Assembly: GCA_905220665.1 (NCBI GenBank)
Contig: CAJNAR010000164.1
Location: 866,758 to 930,757 of the forward strand
Reading direction: 5' to 3'
Origin: Albugo candida
Lineage: Eukaryota; Oomycota; Peronosporomycetes; Albuginales; Albuginaceae
DNA: 64,000 bases
Positions within the stretch are counted from its first letter, which is position 1; every line of letters begins with the position of its first letter. Below the pieces are notes generated by a model, which was given only the letters and a program-made list of their open reading frames with translations, ran no database searches and was not told the origin of the DNA. A program made the position numbers and the translations under genes. Below are positions 15,401 through 24,749 of the stretch, in pieces.

Positions 15401-18400
15401 CAAGGAAGAGTCGAAATCATCACCACTACTGAATACAAATCTGAGCTTTATAGACGAAGAAGAGTTACTGATGGATGGGTTTACTGAGATTTGATGTTGC
15501 GAGTGATATAGCCAGGATTTTGATGATAAAACATTCAGATTCCCCAGTAGCGAGAATAGGCCGTAGCTTGGTCGCAGTAAATTGTCAAACGGCGAGCAAG
15601 GAATTACACCTTCGCTCTCTTGTAGTGTGTCTTTGAGGGGCACTTGCCATACAAGTTTTTCTTGCACGTACAGAAGCATTACACTGTTTCCTGAGGTGAA
15701 TGATTGAGCCCAAAATGGCTTCACTGTTGATGATTGAAGATATAACGTGAATGTAATCCGAGCACGAGAAGAAAGAGGAGGAAGAGTGAAGACATTTTCA
15801 ACAAATGCGTTTGCTTTTGTGAATGACCTACCACCGAGTACAAACACGTCGTTGCATAGCTGATAAAGGTTGCGTTCGTTCCATGAAGTGGACCAAGTAC
15901 TCACATCGCGCTTACTATCGAATACATGCTCGAGCACGACCCCTTGGAATACCACTGGTGACACATCGTTAAGTGAGCATAGATATACGTCTGTGCTTGA
16001 TCCGATACCGCTCAGTCCGACCGTGACACCGTCCTCTACACTTTGACCAGAGGCAACGCTATGCATGCCAAGCCATCCCTTTTTGATTGAAAGTAGATTA
16101 ACATTGTAAAGCTCATCTTCGGCGTAAGAAGTGTCCCGCAGCCAGTATATGCCTCCATCAGTAGCACTCCACTTGCTTGTTTGATCAACTTGACTGGGAA
16201 TGCTCAAAACTTTATTCAGCAGAGAGTTGGATATTCCTGGAATAAAATCGAAATAGTATGCACCAAATCGCTGATGCATTGCGGCAAAGTGGGACGGTGA
16301 CCTCGGGATCGCTGTTGTCATGCCCATTGATTTACATGTATCCATATCACCAGGACCAAAGGTAGACACGCAAGCTATATCGTCTGAGCCGAAATCACAA
16401 GGGGCAATCGTGTAGCCTTTGCCATAGTCAGTAAGCATATCACAGAAAACCCAAAAGAATCCTGTGCTAGTGCTAATTACATACATCGCGCTTGACGAAG
16501 TCGTATCGTACAGTTTGATCTGTCTGCAACTGGAGGGAATATTGATATGAACGTCTGTGGCTCCAGGAGAATTGAAGTTGTTTGAACGAAGCACAAAATG
16601 TAGCTCTTGCGAGGTGAATGAATAGCATTTGCCATTTTCAAAAATAAATCCAAGACATCCGGTCAAAGATGCTTCACCGTGGCATGATATGCGGCAACGC
16701 TCTTCAGGAGTATTAGTTGTATCGCATCTGTTCGTCCGAGAGCACGTTGTGATTGGGAGAAGAGGTATCAGATTGTTCTGTGTGCGTGTAATAGACTCCC
16801 AATTTCGGCCTGATAACCTTGTCCACATCTGAAGACTGCTATCAGAGTCTGGAGGGCGTAAGCCCACCGAATGATCGAAATCAGAATTCAGTTTGATTTG
16901 ATTTGTGTTCATAAACAGCATGCAGGAGCGTGAAATGTTGTTGAAGCTCAATGTTTTACATAGGTAATGACGATTACATCTTTCAACGCAGTCGTCATAG
17001 CTCAAAAGAGCACCACGTTCCATGACAACAAGTTGACCTTGAGTCATCTTGAGCTGATAGCCAGCCGATGTTGAAGTAGTCACGTCCATCGATATTGCTA
17101 CGATGCTATTCGCGGATGTATCCATAATCGTTTGAATGTTTAAAAATTCGCAACTTCCATTCGTGACTACGTCAGAAGATGATGTGAAAGTGCCATCATA
17201 AAGATACGTTCCATTCTTTGCTATTCTTGCTATCAGCTTCTCATTTGGAGAGTTTCTACAAATGATAGAGGACACTTTGACGATAATAGTGCTCGAAAAC
17301 TCTGCAAAAACCTGCTGATTGAACAAAGTTATCGGACCTTTTCTGACATTCGTCACATTTCGTAGGCCTTCGATAGTGATTAAGGACGCTCCGGGTAAAT
17401 AGACCGCGCTAGTTCGACCACCGACCATCTTAGCAGGTTTGGATCCCGTATATTTGTATTGAGCAGCTAATGTTGTATTTGTCTTGTTAATTGATGTTTT
17501 GAGCTGGTAAAAAAATGTCCAGTCAACTGGAAGTCCAGAAGGTTGAAAGAAACGATCATCTGCATGGAATTGCAGTGCCGAACCGGACACGTGTCCGAAC
17601 AAATTATCAACAGAAAATGTAAGATCCAAGTTGAATGACTGAGCTGTAATATCGTTTAAAAATAATCTTCCTGTAAATGAAGCCATTACAACGCCTGGAC
17701 GTTTAATGGTTTGTAAAGTTGTTTCTTTCATGTCGGGTATGGTACCCCAATCAGATCGAGCTGCCAACAGGGTGACCAAAGTTGACGTGCGCGATATGTT
17801 GACGGTGCCTGTAGGTAAAAACGTCATTGACGCACGTGATGATGAATTGAACGTTTCGATATAGATGCAACTGGGGTTCGGAAGAGATCGAAGTCGGACA
17901 TGGTACTGTCCTGCCAATGGTGCAAATTGAAATTGCAATAAACTCCCTCTACGCTCAACATCTCGTTTACAAGTTGCTCGTTCCTGGCCAACAGCCACGT
18001 AAGTTGCTGGATCTCCTTCTAGAGCGGGAGTCCAGTCTGTCAATGCTGTAATCAGATTACGTGTGGTCACGACAGCCAGCGGTGAATTTCCCGACTAAAA
18101 TAAACACTAGATGCGTCAAAAGTTGCCGAAAAGGCGTAAATTTCGATGACGTGGTATCCGGAACTGATTTGCATGTCTATTTGCAACAACTTTGCATTCA
18201 CATTATCCCAGTATCCGACAGTTCCGATAAAGTCACGCACGACAACTCCGTCGAGAAATATAGCCCCTCCATAGCCTGAGCGGAACGGTAATCCTAAGTA
18301 CCAGCTCCAAGTTGCAAAAATTTTCGAAGTTGATTCCACAATTTCTATTTGTACCACAAAAGCAACATTCTTATTTGCAATCTTTTTCCGTCCGCAAAAC

Positions 18401-19049
18401 TCTCGTTTGCTGTTTTGAAAGTTTAATAAGGATGAAACCTCACGCTGACAGACTCCATCGCTTTCCAATGGCTCCGGGTTGTTACCGAAATCGTTTCTAA
18501 AAATTGCTCCTTGCCCCGCCTTATAAGTGGTGTTTGCGAAAAGCTTTGATGTGTACGAAATTCGGACAATAGATCTCGCCTCAACTAGAATATTAAGAAA
18601 TATGACTTTCACACAATCAAGTCTGATATAGGTACGAACGTAGATAATTGAGCCTTATGTCAACCACTTTCTCTGTGTAGCAGCGTGGGTCCTAATATAG
18701 AGAGTGAGATAACTTAACCTGCGAATCTAGTAGCGAAGTACACCGTGAGATAGTCGACATGAATAGCTATAGTTCCAGGAGCCGGGATTGTTATCGCTGC
18801 AGTACGCCCTTTATCGAGGTTGTCATAAATGGTGGCAGGAACAACTATCTCACACACAAATTCCAATGAGAATGCGCTGTAGAAAAAAGTATTGAATCAC
18901 TTACAAGGATAGAGCTCTGTCATTGTAGCATTGGAAAGCTTCTGCGATGGAAAGTGCTGTAATTGCGCCACACTTAACAGCGCTGGGAGTCGTAGCATCA
19001 GCAATATGATCATCAAGATCATCATAGGCTTGAGGGAAAACTTTTTCAT
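1..19049 (-). CDS. Giant multi-domain cadherin-like cell-surface protein (3' end outside window)
   Basis: Starts at ATG 19049 with a signal peptide (MKKFSLKPMMILMI, then a leucine-rich core). Exons as I read them: 19049-18905, 18844-18719, 18653-18108, 18045-8643 and 8589 to beyond position 1. The introns are 60, 65, 62 and 53 nt with GT-AG ends, and phases agree at every junction. At least 6,269 residues are visible. Domain order: unassigned N-terminus, PAN/apple-like (~17020-16890), fibrinogen-related (~15330-14740), Cys-rich TNFR/ephrin-receptor-like repeats (~14650-13930), about ten cadherin repeats (12790-9590), PAN-like and LamG/ConA-like (9530-8700), then about seventeen more cadherin repeats interrupted by a WSC domain, then a final LamG-like domain. 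Cadherin linkers read DVNEAP/DVNEPP, with preceding DYE motifs. The linker codons at 7508, 6611, 3386, 1871 and 536 share one frame, so exon 5 looks intronless for 8.6 kb. Calcium-dependent adhesion is the family role; here it is inferred. No transmembrane segment is seen, presumably beyond the edge. Confidence 0.9.
7010..7310 (-). other. WSC domain inserted in the cadherin array
   Basis: Reads FIGCF at its start, then spaced cysteines (DCSVAC, RCLC, SCDARCFEGESCG), and ends LSVY, the usual start and end of a WSC carbohydrate-binding domain. It lies between two cadherin repeats of exon 5, in frame with both (roughly residues 3836-3928). Confidence 0.75.
13930..14650 (-). other. Cys-rich TNFR/ephrin-receptor-like repeat block within the cadherin gene
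   Basis: A run of CPAGSY, CPDGTY, CPAGYWC, CEAGTY and PAGYY motifs spaced about 40-50 residues apart. This matches the GCC2/GCC3-type (ephrin-receptor-like) Cys-rich repeats common in large protist surface proteins. It sits between the fibrinogen-like domain and the first cadherin array. Confidence 0.75.
14740..15330 (-). other. Fibrinogen-related (FReD-like) domain within the cadherin gene
   Basis: About residues 1184-1374 of the joined protein. It opens with a DGLYYL segment after a cysteine. It then has a QRRGRGSVSF-like strand, W-x-E-Y-x-x-GFG, an E-WW-IGN segment, and a late STPDADND calcium-site-like motif before the C..GFWY..C signature typical of fibrinogen C-terminal domains. A shorter, more divergent copy of the domain start occurs earlier (about 16530-16380). 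This domain often binds carbohydrates or acetyl groups; here only the fold is inferred. Confidence 0.72.
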
Positions 19050-19091
19050 TCTGCTGGAAATAAAGATGACACGATAAAATCTATCAAAGGT

Positions 19092-19277
19092 CTAATCCGA
19101 CAAAATCAGAGAAAATGTCGAGCCTGTAGAGTGATCAAAATAAGGTTGACCGCCTGAAGAGGCTCGCATGGATCGTCGTATCTTTAGCTCGATGTGAGCC
19201 ACATTATTTAGCCACATATTACTTACTAGGATTTCTGTATCAGGTATGGCCCTAACCCGGAACCAGTTCTCATCCAT
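19092..19277 (-). CDS. Unrecognised short reading frame upstream of the cadherin gene
   Basis: 61 codons from ATG to TAG. The composition looks protein-like (NWFRVRAIPDTEIL, then HIELKIRR). A good donor-like GTAAGT lies inside it after the EIL codons, and an acceptor-like CTACAG lies further on. It may be a leftover exon of a duplicated surface-protein gene, a 5' exon of an alternative cadherin transcript, or chance. The cadherin has its own signal peptide downstream, so it does not need this exon. I do not recognise the family. Confidence 0.22.
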   Translation of the reverse strand: MDENWFRVRAIPDTEILVSNMWLNNVAHIELKIRRSMRASSGGQPYFDHSTGSTFSLILSD

Positions 19278-19713
19278 TACAGTATCTGGTTCGAAGGAAG
19301 AACGAGGTTAACAAGCGAGCCGTCTGAGTTACTGTAAAGTAGAAGGTGTACAGATGATCTGCATGCCCTAACCATGGTTACTTTTCATACTTGACGATGA
19401 CGCACGCCTTTGACCGAAGAGTGCTACTAAAATGTCGATAGTCAGAAGCAGATAACACTTGGGCATTTAAGATCTACTCGAGTTTGTGGTTTCGGCCGCG
19501 CCTTTTCCTTGGTATGACTTCTTTCTGCTACATTTATATTTACCATCCGGAGAGAATAGAACACGTATGTTTCTATTACCTCATTTTTACGGACGGCAGG
19601 GAGAAAAAGCCGGGTGTCCCACGCTCCGGAGTAATGTAGCCAGTTGCTGCGGGATAGGTACCCCACTGACGACAAGAATTGATTCAGTGTTGATTTTTCT
19701 TCGAACAGTAAAC
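19278..19713. other. Intergenic region between divergent cadherin and temptin-like genes
   Basis: Short overlapping frames on both strands here look like chance. The region presumably carries the promoters of the two divergently transcribed genes. I see no convincing core promoter motif. Confidence 0.4.
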
Positions 19714-20226
19714 ATGAAAACCATCGGACCCATAGTGATATCCACCGCTCTATTTTTTGAGTACAATGCTGCTCATAAGCAATACTGCGACAAACTACCG
19801 AATTGCGCGCTTTTTTTGAAGAACAATACGGGTGGGCTTGGGCATATCAGCAGCTCAGGTGGCGGGCCTCGAAATCAATTTGGTTTAGACTTCCAAAAGG
19901 CTGATTACAAATGGACCTTGGAATTATGTAAAATGGATTCTGATAACGATACGGTGACCAACGGCTGCGAGCTCGGCGATTGTTGCTGCAATGGCGTAGG
20001 TAAGGAAGAGAGAATGACTGATCTTTCGGCACCCGGCAACGCAAGTTCGAAGCCTCTTCTTTCCTACGATCTCTCGAAATGTAAAACTACTTCGTCAGCA
20101 GACACGACCAGCCCTACCAGCACTGCTGACAATACCAAGAGTGCAGCTGGTCATTCTCACATGCCGACCGCATATGTGGGATGCATCAGTGCGATCTTGA
20201 CCATGGTTTATATCCACTTGTTCTAG
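19714..20226 (+). CDS. Temptin-like secreted protein, probably GPI-anchored
   Basis: 170 residues if started at ATG 19714. The frame is open further upstream, but this methionine gives a hydrophobic N-terminus (MKTIGPIVISTALFF) that can act as a signal peptide. Temptin signature, in order: Y-C-x-KLPN, LGH, GGGPRNQFGLDF, YKWTLELC, then DSDNDTVTNGCELGDCC, which is the Ca/EF-like DSD-G-TNG-ELGD block of the family. A Thr/Ser-rich stalk follows. The C-terminus ends in a hydrophobic stretch (YVGCISAILTMVYIHLF) with no charged tail, as in GPI-anchor signals. Temptin was described as an Aplysia pheromone protein; relatives are common secreted proteins in fungi and oomycetes, with no settled function there. 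Intronless. It converges tail-to-tail with IQUB, about 80 bp away. Confidence 0.82.
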   Translation: MKTIGPIVISTALFFEYNAAHKQYCDKLPNCALFLKNNTGGLGHISSSGGGPRNQFGLDFQKADYKWTLELCKMDSDNDTVTNGCELGDCCCNGVGKEERMTDLSAPGNASSKPLLSYDLSKCKTTSSADTTSPTSTADNTKSAAGHSHMPTAYVGCISAILTMVYIHLF

Positions 20227-20306
20227 ATACTCGTATCAATGTTTTTGTAACTTCAAAATCATGTCTTGCTTGTACTTCGATTGTATAGTTTCTGATCTTG
20301 GTCCAT

Positions 20307-21923
20307 TTATTCCATCTGCAGTAGTTTTGCTCCGGGATTACTCGTCGGAGACTCAATAAATCTTAAAAACGCATTGAGAATTCGTTTCCGGAGGCCTTCT
20401 AGTGATTGTATAGATCGACCTCGTGTTAATAAATCCGTCTCGCGGTCTATCAAAGCCAATAGCTCAGTTGATAGAGCACATTCAAACTCCTGGACTGTCT
20501 GTTTTACTTGCTTCAGAATCTCCACTCGACTGTTTAATGGCACGTGATGAACTCGCAACGCATCATATAAGTGCAGCAATTCTTTTGCCCGAATCGTAAA
20601 AGGTGTCTCTACTTCTTTAACGTTTCCGTCACTCATTTGCCATCGTTTTGAGCGAGCCATGAATTTCAGCATGTCCGCTATTCGTTCTTTCCGGTTTCCA
20701 TGCGCAGCCGACATTTTTAGTCTTTCAATTGTCCGTAACAAATAAGTTTCCTTCTCGGAGAGCTGTTCGATTTCTTTTCTCAGCTCAGACTCCGTCTTGA
20801 GCGTAGCATTACTGCGCAATTGCATGGTTTCATTCTGTCGCCATCTATGAAGCTCATTATATAGAATTTCAAAGTCATTCGCTGTTCTTGGGTGCATTCG
20901 GCGATGCATTCCACGTTTATGATGGCGGATTTGAAGATCATTCGAATTGACTACTCGTAGAAGCGTACTCTCATTATGGTCTTTTCGCCGAGATATTTTT
21001 TCCTGCAGTGTTTTCCTTGCCACATAACCTCGATAAAAACGTTGGATCAAACTAGCCGCTGCCATCCAAATGACTCTCAGTTGGATCGAGCTAAGGTAAG
21101 ACCTTGGAACGATTGTTCGATCATTTCTTGAAGATAAGAACAGACCAGTGCGCTCAATTTGAGTTCCTGACTCTCTGAAAGTTTGCTGAGAACATGTAAT
21201 CAGCTCCTGTGTTTGTGTCTCGTGCTGTACCCTAGATTTTCTTCTTCCGTATCTCGTATTACTTGGAACTGTCTGCACCAATGTTCAGTAAAAAACACTA
21301 GTCATACTCATGGAGATAGAGCACCTGAGTCGCGGCATGGTGAAACACTTGCTCAGTCTTCACATGACGAAAACCGCCAAGATATTTCTTTTCTTCTTTC
21401 AAATTTAAGTTGGCTTCGTGGTCCGTAATGCTCGATGCTACAAAATTGCAGCACTGGTAAGAAACTGAGTAAAAAGGATACTGGGTCATAGGTCACACGC
21501 AAGAAGATTCTTACCTGCGTCCGTATCAGACCTCTTGCGAACACAAACACGTAGGATTTTTTCATTGTCACTATTTGGGAAGTGTATTGACGCTAATGTT
21601 TGTTCATTTACGGAGATGTCGAGCTGAATCGTAGGAAATATCAGTGACTCTTGTTCAAGTCTCAGATCGCTACTAATCAATGCTTTTAGTTCTCCAATTG
21701 ACGTTTGCGGGGTTACTGCAACTTTATGGCGGACATTCTCTTCCTCAAAAAGAAGTGTTAATTCAAACTCTGAACATCTTACGAATCCAGTCGTCGATGT
21801 CGGGAGACTTTGTACTGAAACATCTAAAACAAACAGAAAAGGAGACGTGGTACCATATTCCTGAACAAAGGAATGAACCTGTCCGTTGCGAGTCTTCTTC
21901 TTGCCTATCCACTGTCTTTTCAT
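20307..21923 (-). CDS. IQUB: IQ motif and ubiquitin-like domain protein (IQUB), axonemal, C-terminally short
   Basis: Three exons: 21923-21515, 21437-21325, 21272-20307. The introns are 77 and 52 nt, phases agree, and the product is 495 residues. The N-terminal part is a ubiquitin-like fold (from ELTLLFEEENVRHKVAV to EKILRVCVR). Exon 2 carries the family motif YLGGFRH and HHAATQ, which joins to TVP in exon 3. An IQ motif follows (ASLIQRFYRGYVARK), then DFEILYNELHRWRQNE and a coiled-coil. The conserved LIDRETDLLTRGR and SLEGLRKRI block lies near the end. IQUB is a radial-spoke-associated flagellar protein in animals. Here it ends soon after FIESPTSNPG; the C-terminal zinc-binding and helical part of animal IQUB is missing. 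No donor site leading to another exon was seen before the stop, and the temptin-like gene ends only 80 bp away. Its presence suggests motile flagella. Confidence 0.87.
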
Positions 21924-22269
21924 AGGAATAGCTATGCATTAATCGAGTCTCTGCGCTGACAGAGGTGAACGGACGTTCAAACGGCTAGTGGTACAATTTA
22001 AGGCGCAAAATGATTGTATGTCGAATCCTCAAGATTCATGCTAAGCGGGCTGAGTTTTTTTAGTTTATACGAGGGAGGCCCCTCATAAGGTGAACATCTG
22101 TGCTCACCTGAGCCATTTTATCAACTTTTTGACAATGACAGGTATTGGCTGGAAAGCCTCGCTTGCTTCAGATCAACTTTCCTCTTTTTTTCGTATCGAT
22201 ATCATCCAACGTATTTGGACTGGCATGCTGCCAGATGGGGCAATTCTCATCAATCATACACGACACAAT
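21924..22269. other. No gene recognised between IQUB and the next candidate
   Basis: A frame on the plus strand through this stretch (about 22090-22449) shows no family feature and I treat it as chance. It probably holds the IQUB promoter. Confidence 0.4.
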
Positions 22270-22622
22270 TTAAGTACTGATGCTTTTCCTATATCTGAAA
22301 AGGAGCGCCACCGTCAAGAAAGCAATAGGCACAGACACAGCAGCAAAATTGAGACGCATGTAGCTTCTTTGATGGACTTTTCGCAGTGCATATATTTCGT
22401 CGTTGGTATTACTTGTGGAGACCGACGCAACCTGTCTAAACAGTACTGAACGATAAGATGGATACAAGGCTTACTTCTGTAAGCTTCCGAAGAAAAAAAG
22501 CTGCCCAGTGATTTTTTTCCTGAATATCGCTTCCTCATTACAGAATAGAGGCTCTTGGGATCAATTCTACTCAAAGGCAGCCTAGTGGTATTGTATGATT
22601 GCCATTCTGATGCTGTACGCAT
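22270..22622 (-). CDS. Possible small single-pass membrane protein
   Basis: An ATG at 22622, 24 bp past the NPRL3 stop, opens a basic segment (MRTASEWQSYNTTRLPLSR). A second frame ends at 22270 with EIYALRKVHQRSY, a hydrophobic stretch (LNFAAVSVPIAFLTVALLF) and the short tail RYRKSIST. The two frames need an intron. The best donor/acceptor pair gives only 29 nt, shorter than any other intron here, so the exact model is unsure. No family recognised. Confidence 0.3.
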
Positions 22623-22645
22623 TGCTGCCAGATTGGACACTCTTA

Positions 22646-24462
22646 CTACAGCAAACAACACACAATTATGTCCTGATATGTACTCAGAACTGTACGCAAT
22701 TCGCTTCTGGATATGTTTTCTCGCCACATGATCTCTTCGAAATGATGTTGCCCGTTAAAGTATATGCACAAGCGTTTGAACAGCGCGAAGACAGAATTTG
22801 TGGTAGCGATTGTTTCGAGATACTGCTGTCGTAATCTTAGATTTTTTGGGCAGTTTTGACCTTCCTCTAGCTGTACTCTCGATCGGTGTAATTCTTTTTC
22901 AGGCTGCCGATTCGCTCCATCCGCATCGCTTTTGCCCTCCTTCCAAGATCCGGCCATATTTTTGGTATTAGGTGGTACGATGAAATAGACATAACGGTGT
23001 AGTTGCGCGATAAGGTTGTGTTGCAGTAGCCAAATCTATATCAAGAAAGCAGCGCTTAGTCGAAAGACAACATCAGCATGCTTGGAATTGAATTTACCAG
23101 CATCATGACGTGTTCCGATTTTTGTGCTGGTGACAAATTCTTCATACTTTCTCCCAATCGACGACACCCTGTGAAACTTGCAAGAACTGCATAGAAGTTT
23201 TGCCTTGAGAATCGCTTCCGGAACTGTAGCCCCAGTGTCCTACTAGATAGTAGACCATCATCGGAACGGACTTTGTAAACATTGTGTAGTGTGATAGTGT
23301 CCACTATCTTGGCGTGATTCCAATGAACAAGATGCGCACTGAGCCGATAGAGTTGCGATTGCGTGAGAGACGTTTCTGTCGATAGCTCTCGGAAATTTTT
23401 TAATGGGTTAGCTGCTTCCACAAGAGTTCTGATCTGCTGCGTTGCGTCCACTGGTAGAGAGTCTAAAACATCATTTCTTTCACGAAGCAGAAGCAACGTG
23501 TGGTATGGCCGGAATTGTGTCATGTCTAACTTTCCAACACTGCTCAAGGTGACAGAGACATTGACCCAGTCATTCACTCTTAAATGGCAAAAGCCCAATT
23601 CTTTGAGTTCGTGATACACTCTTTTCAAATCATTCGCTAGTGTACTTTTGCACAGAGATAAATCAACAAACGTTTGTAAATCAAAAACGTCTGCAGAAAC
23701 AGCGCTATCGCCTTGATAAACCCGGTGGCTGGTGGTGCTTAAATTATTTACCGGACCTGTGTTGATGTTCGATTTCAATCGCCTCTGCTGGATCAGATCA
23801 TCACGTAGCATCAATAGGGTTCGCACTTGATGAGAAACAAAACTCGTTCGCACTTCCTCATGTAATAAAGCCTCCGTAATCTGTTGCACAGTACTTTGAA
23901 GCTGCGCTATAGCGCAGCTATCGCGATCGTTGATAGTCATCTTCTTTGATGTGTTTTCTTCCATTGCAAATACTAGATTAAACATTCTTGTTTCGCTCTT
24001 ATTATTTTCAAACACTTTCGAAGTCAAACCCACATCGTCGACTGATAATGCATTGAGACATCCGCCTATTTTGTTGCTCAAGCACTTGGACGTCGGTGAA
24101 CTTCCTCGATCTCCGCTTGATGGCCCGAACGAATGTTGGAAATGAGATTCTTCACACTCAGAACTCCCATGCGATTCAATCTGTTTGATTACTTGAACCG
24201 GATAACTAATGAACCGAACGTTATCAATAGTGAGCTCGAAACATTGACCACAGAGATTGTTCTTCGGTCGGAATAATTTTGCAAACAAGGATGCACTCAG
24301 GCTGTGAAACGCGGAGATGCCGCTTTTGCGTTTATTGCAAAATTCAGTTTCTGATATGTTTTTTTCATAAAAATGCTCGAATGAAACAGGATACCTGAAT
24401 GCTAGATTGCAGCCTTTGTGAATGTCGTCGACGACGAGAGCGATACCAGTTAGATTCTCCAT
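22646..24462 (-). CDS. NPRL3: NPRL3, GATOR1 complex subunit
   Basis: Two exons, 24462-23098 and 23035-22646, separated by a 62-nt GT-AG intron in phase 0. The product is 584 residues, close to the size of animal NPRL3. N-terminal longin-like domain: GIALVVDD, LAFRYP, then LFAKLFRPKNNLCGQCFEL and VRFISYPV, a strong NPRL3 signature. Middle: MFNLVFAMEE and LLHEEVRTSFVSHQVRTLL. C-terminal: LVHWNHAKI, then across the intron WLLQHNLIAQLHRYVY and YFNGQHHFEEIMWRENISR, the conserved NPRL3 end. With DEPDC5 and NPRL2 it forms GATOR1, the GAP that switches off Rag GTPases and so TORC1 when amino acids are scarce, at the lysosome or vacuole. Divergent from the methyltransferase gene. Confidence 0.93.
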
Positions 24463-24749
24463 GTTGAAAATACAAAATATATTACAGATTTATACAGTCA
24501 TACTCTCTTTGATCCCAGTTTGGATCGAAGCGCGTCAGCGATCCCGCCAGAACGTTTGGAATAGAGTTCCATGGTTCAAGGTGCAATGCTCAAGATCAGG
24601 TCAATAAATGATGAAATATGTATTGAGAGAAAGTGACGTCACCCCCATGTTTGGCTGGCAAGGACGGTTAGATACCAAGCAGCTGATGATCTTTCAGACG
24701 GACGTTTGATGTCAAAGGTCATTTGGTGAATCCTATTCGACCGTTGAAA
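24463..24749. promoter_or_regulatory. Short divergent intergenic region (NPRL3 / methyltransferase)
   Basis: 287 bp separate two start codons that face apart, so both promoters must lie here or overlap the 5' ends. It includes AGTGACGTCACCCCC near 24632-24646, containing a palindromic TGACGTCA of the CRE/ATF type. This site is seen directly; its use is inferred. Confidence 0.4.

Noticed and set aside
8441..18070. Cadherin as a complete protein of about 3,200 residues starting at 18070
   Set aside because: The apparent start is a GTG inside an intron and the apparent stop lies within cadherin coding sequence. Both are resolved by short introns with correct phase.
22090..22449. 119-codon plus-strand frame between IQUB and NPRL3
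   Set aside because: No family feature. It overlaps the better-looking membrane segment on the minus strand.
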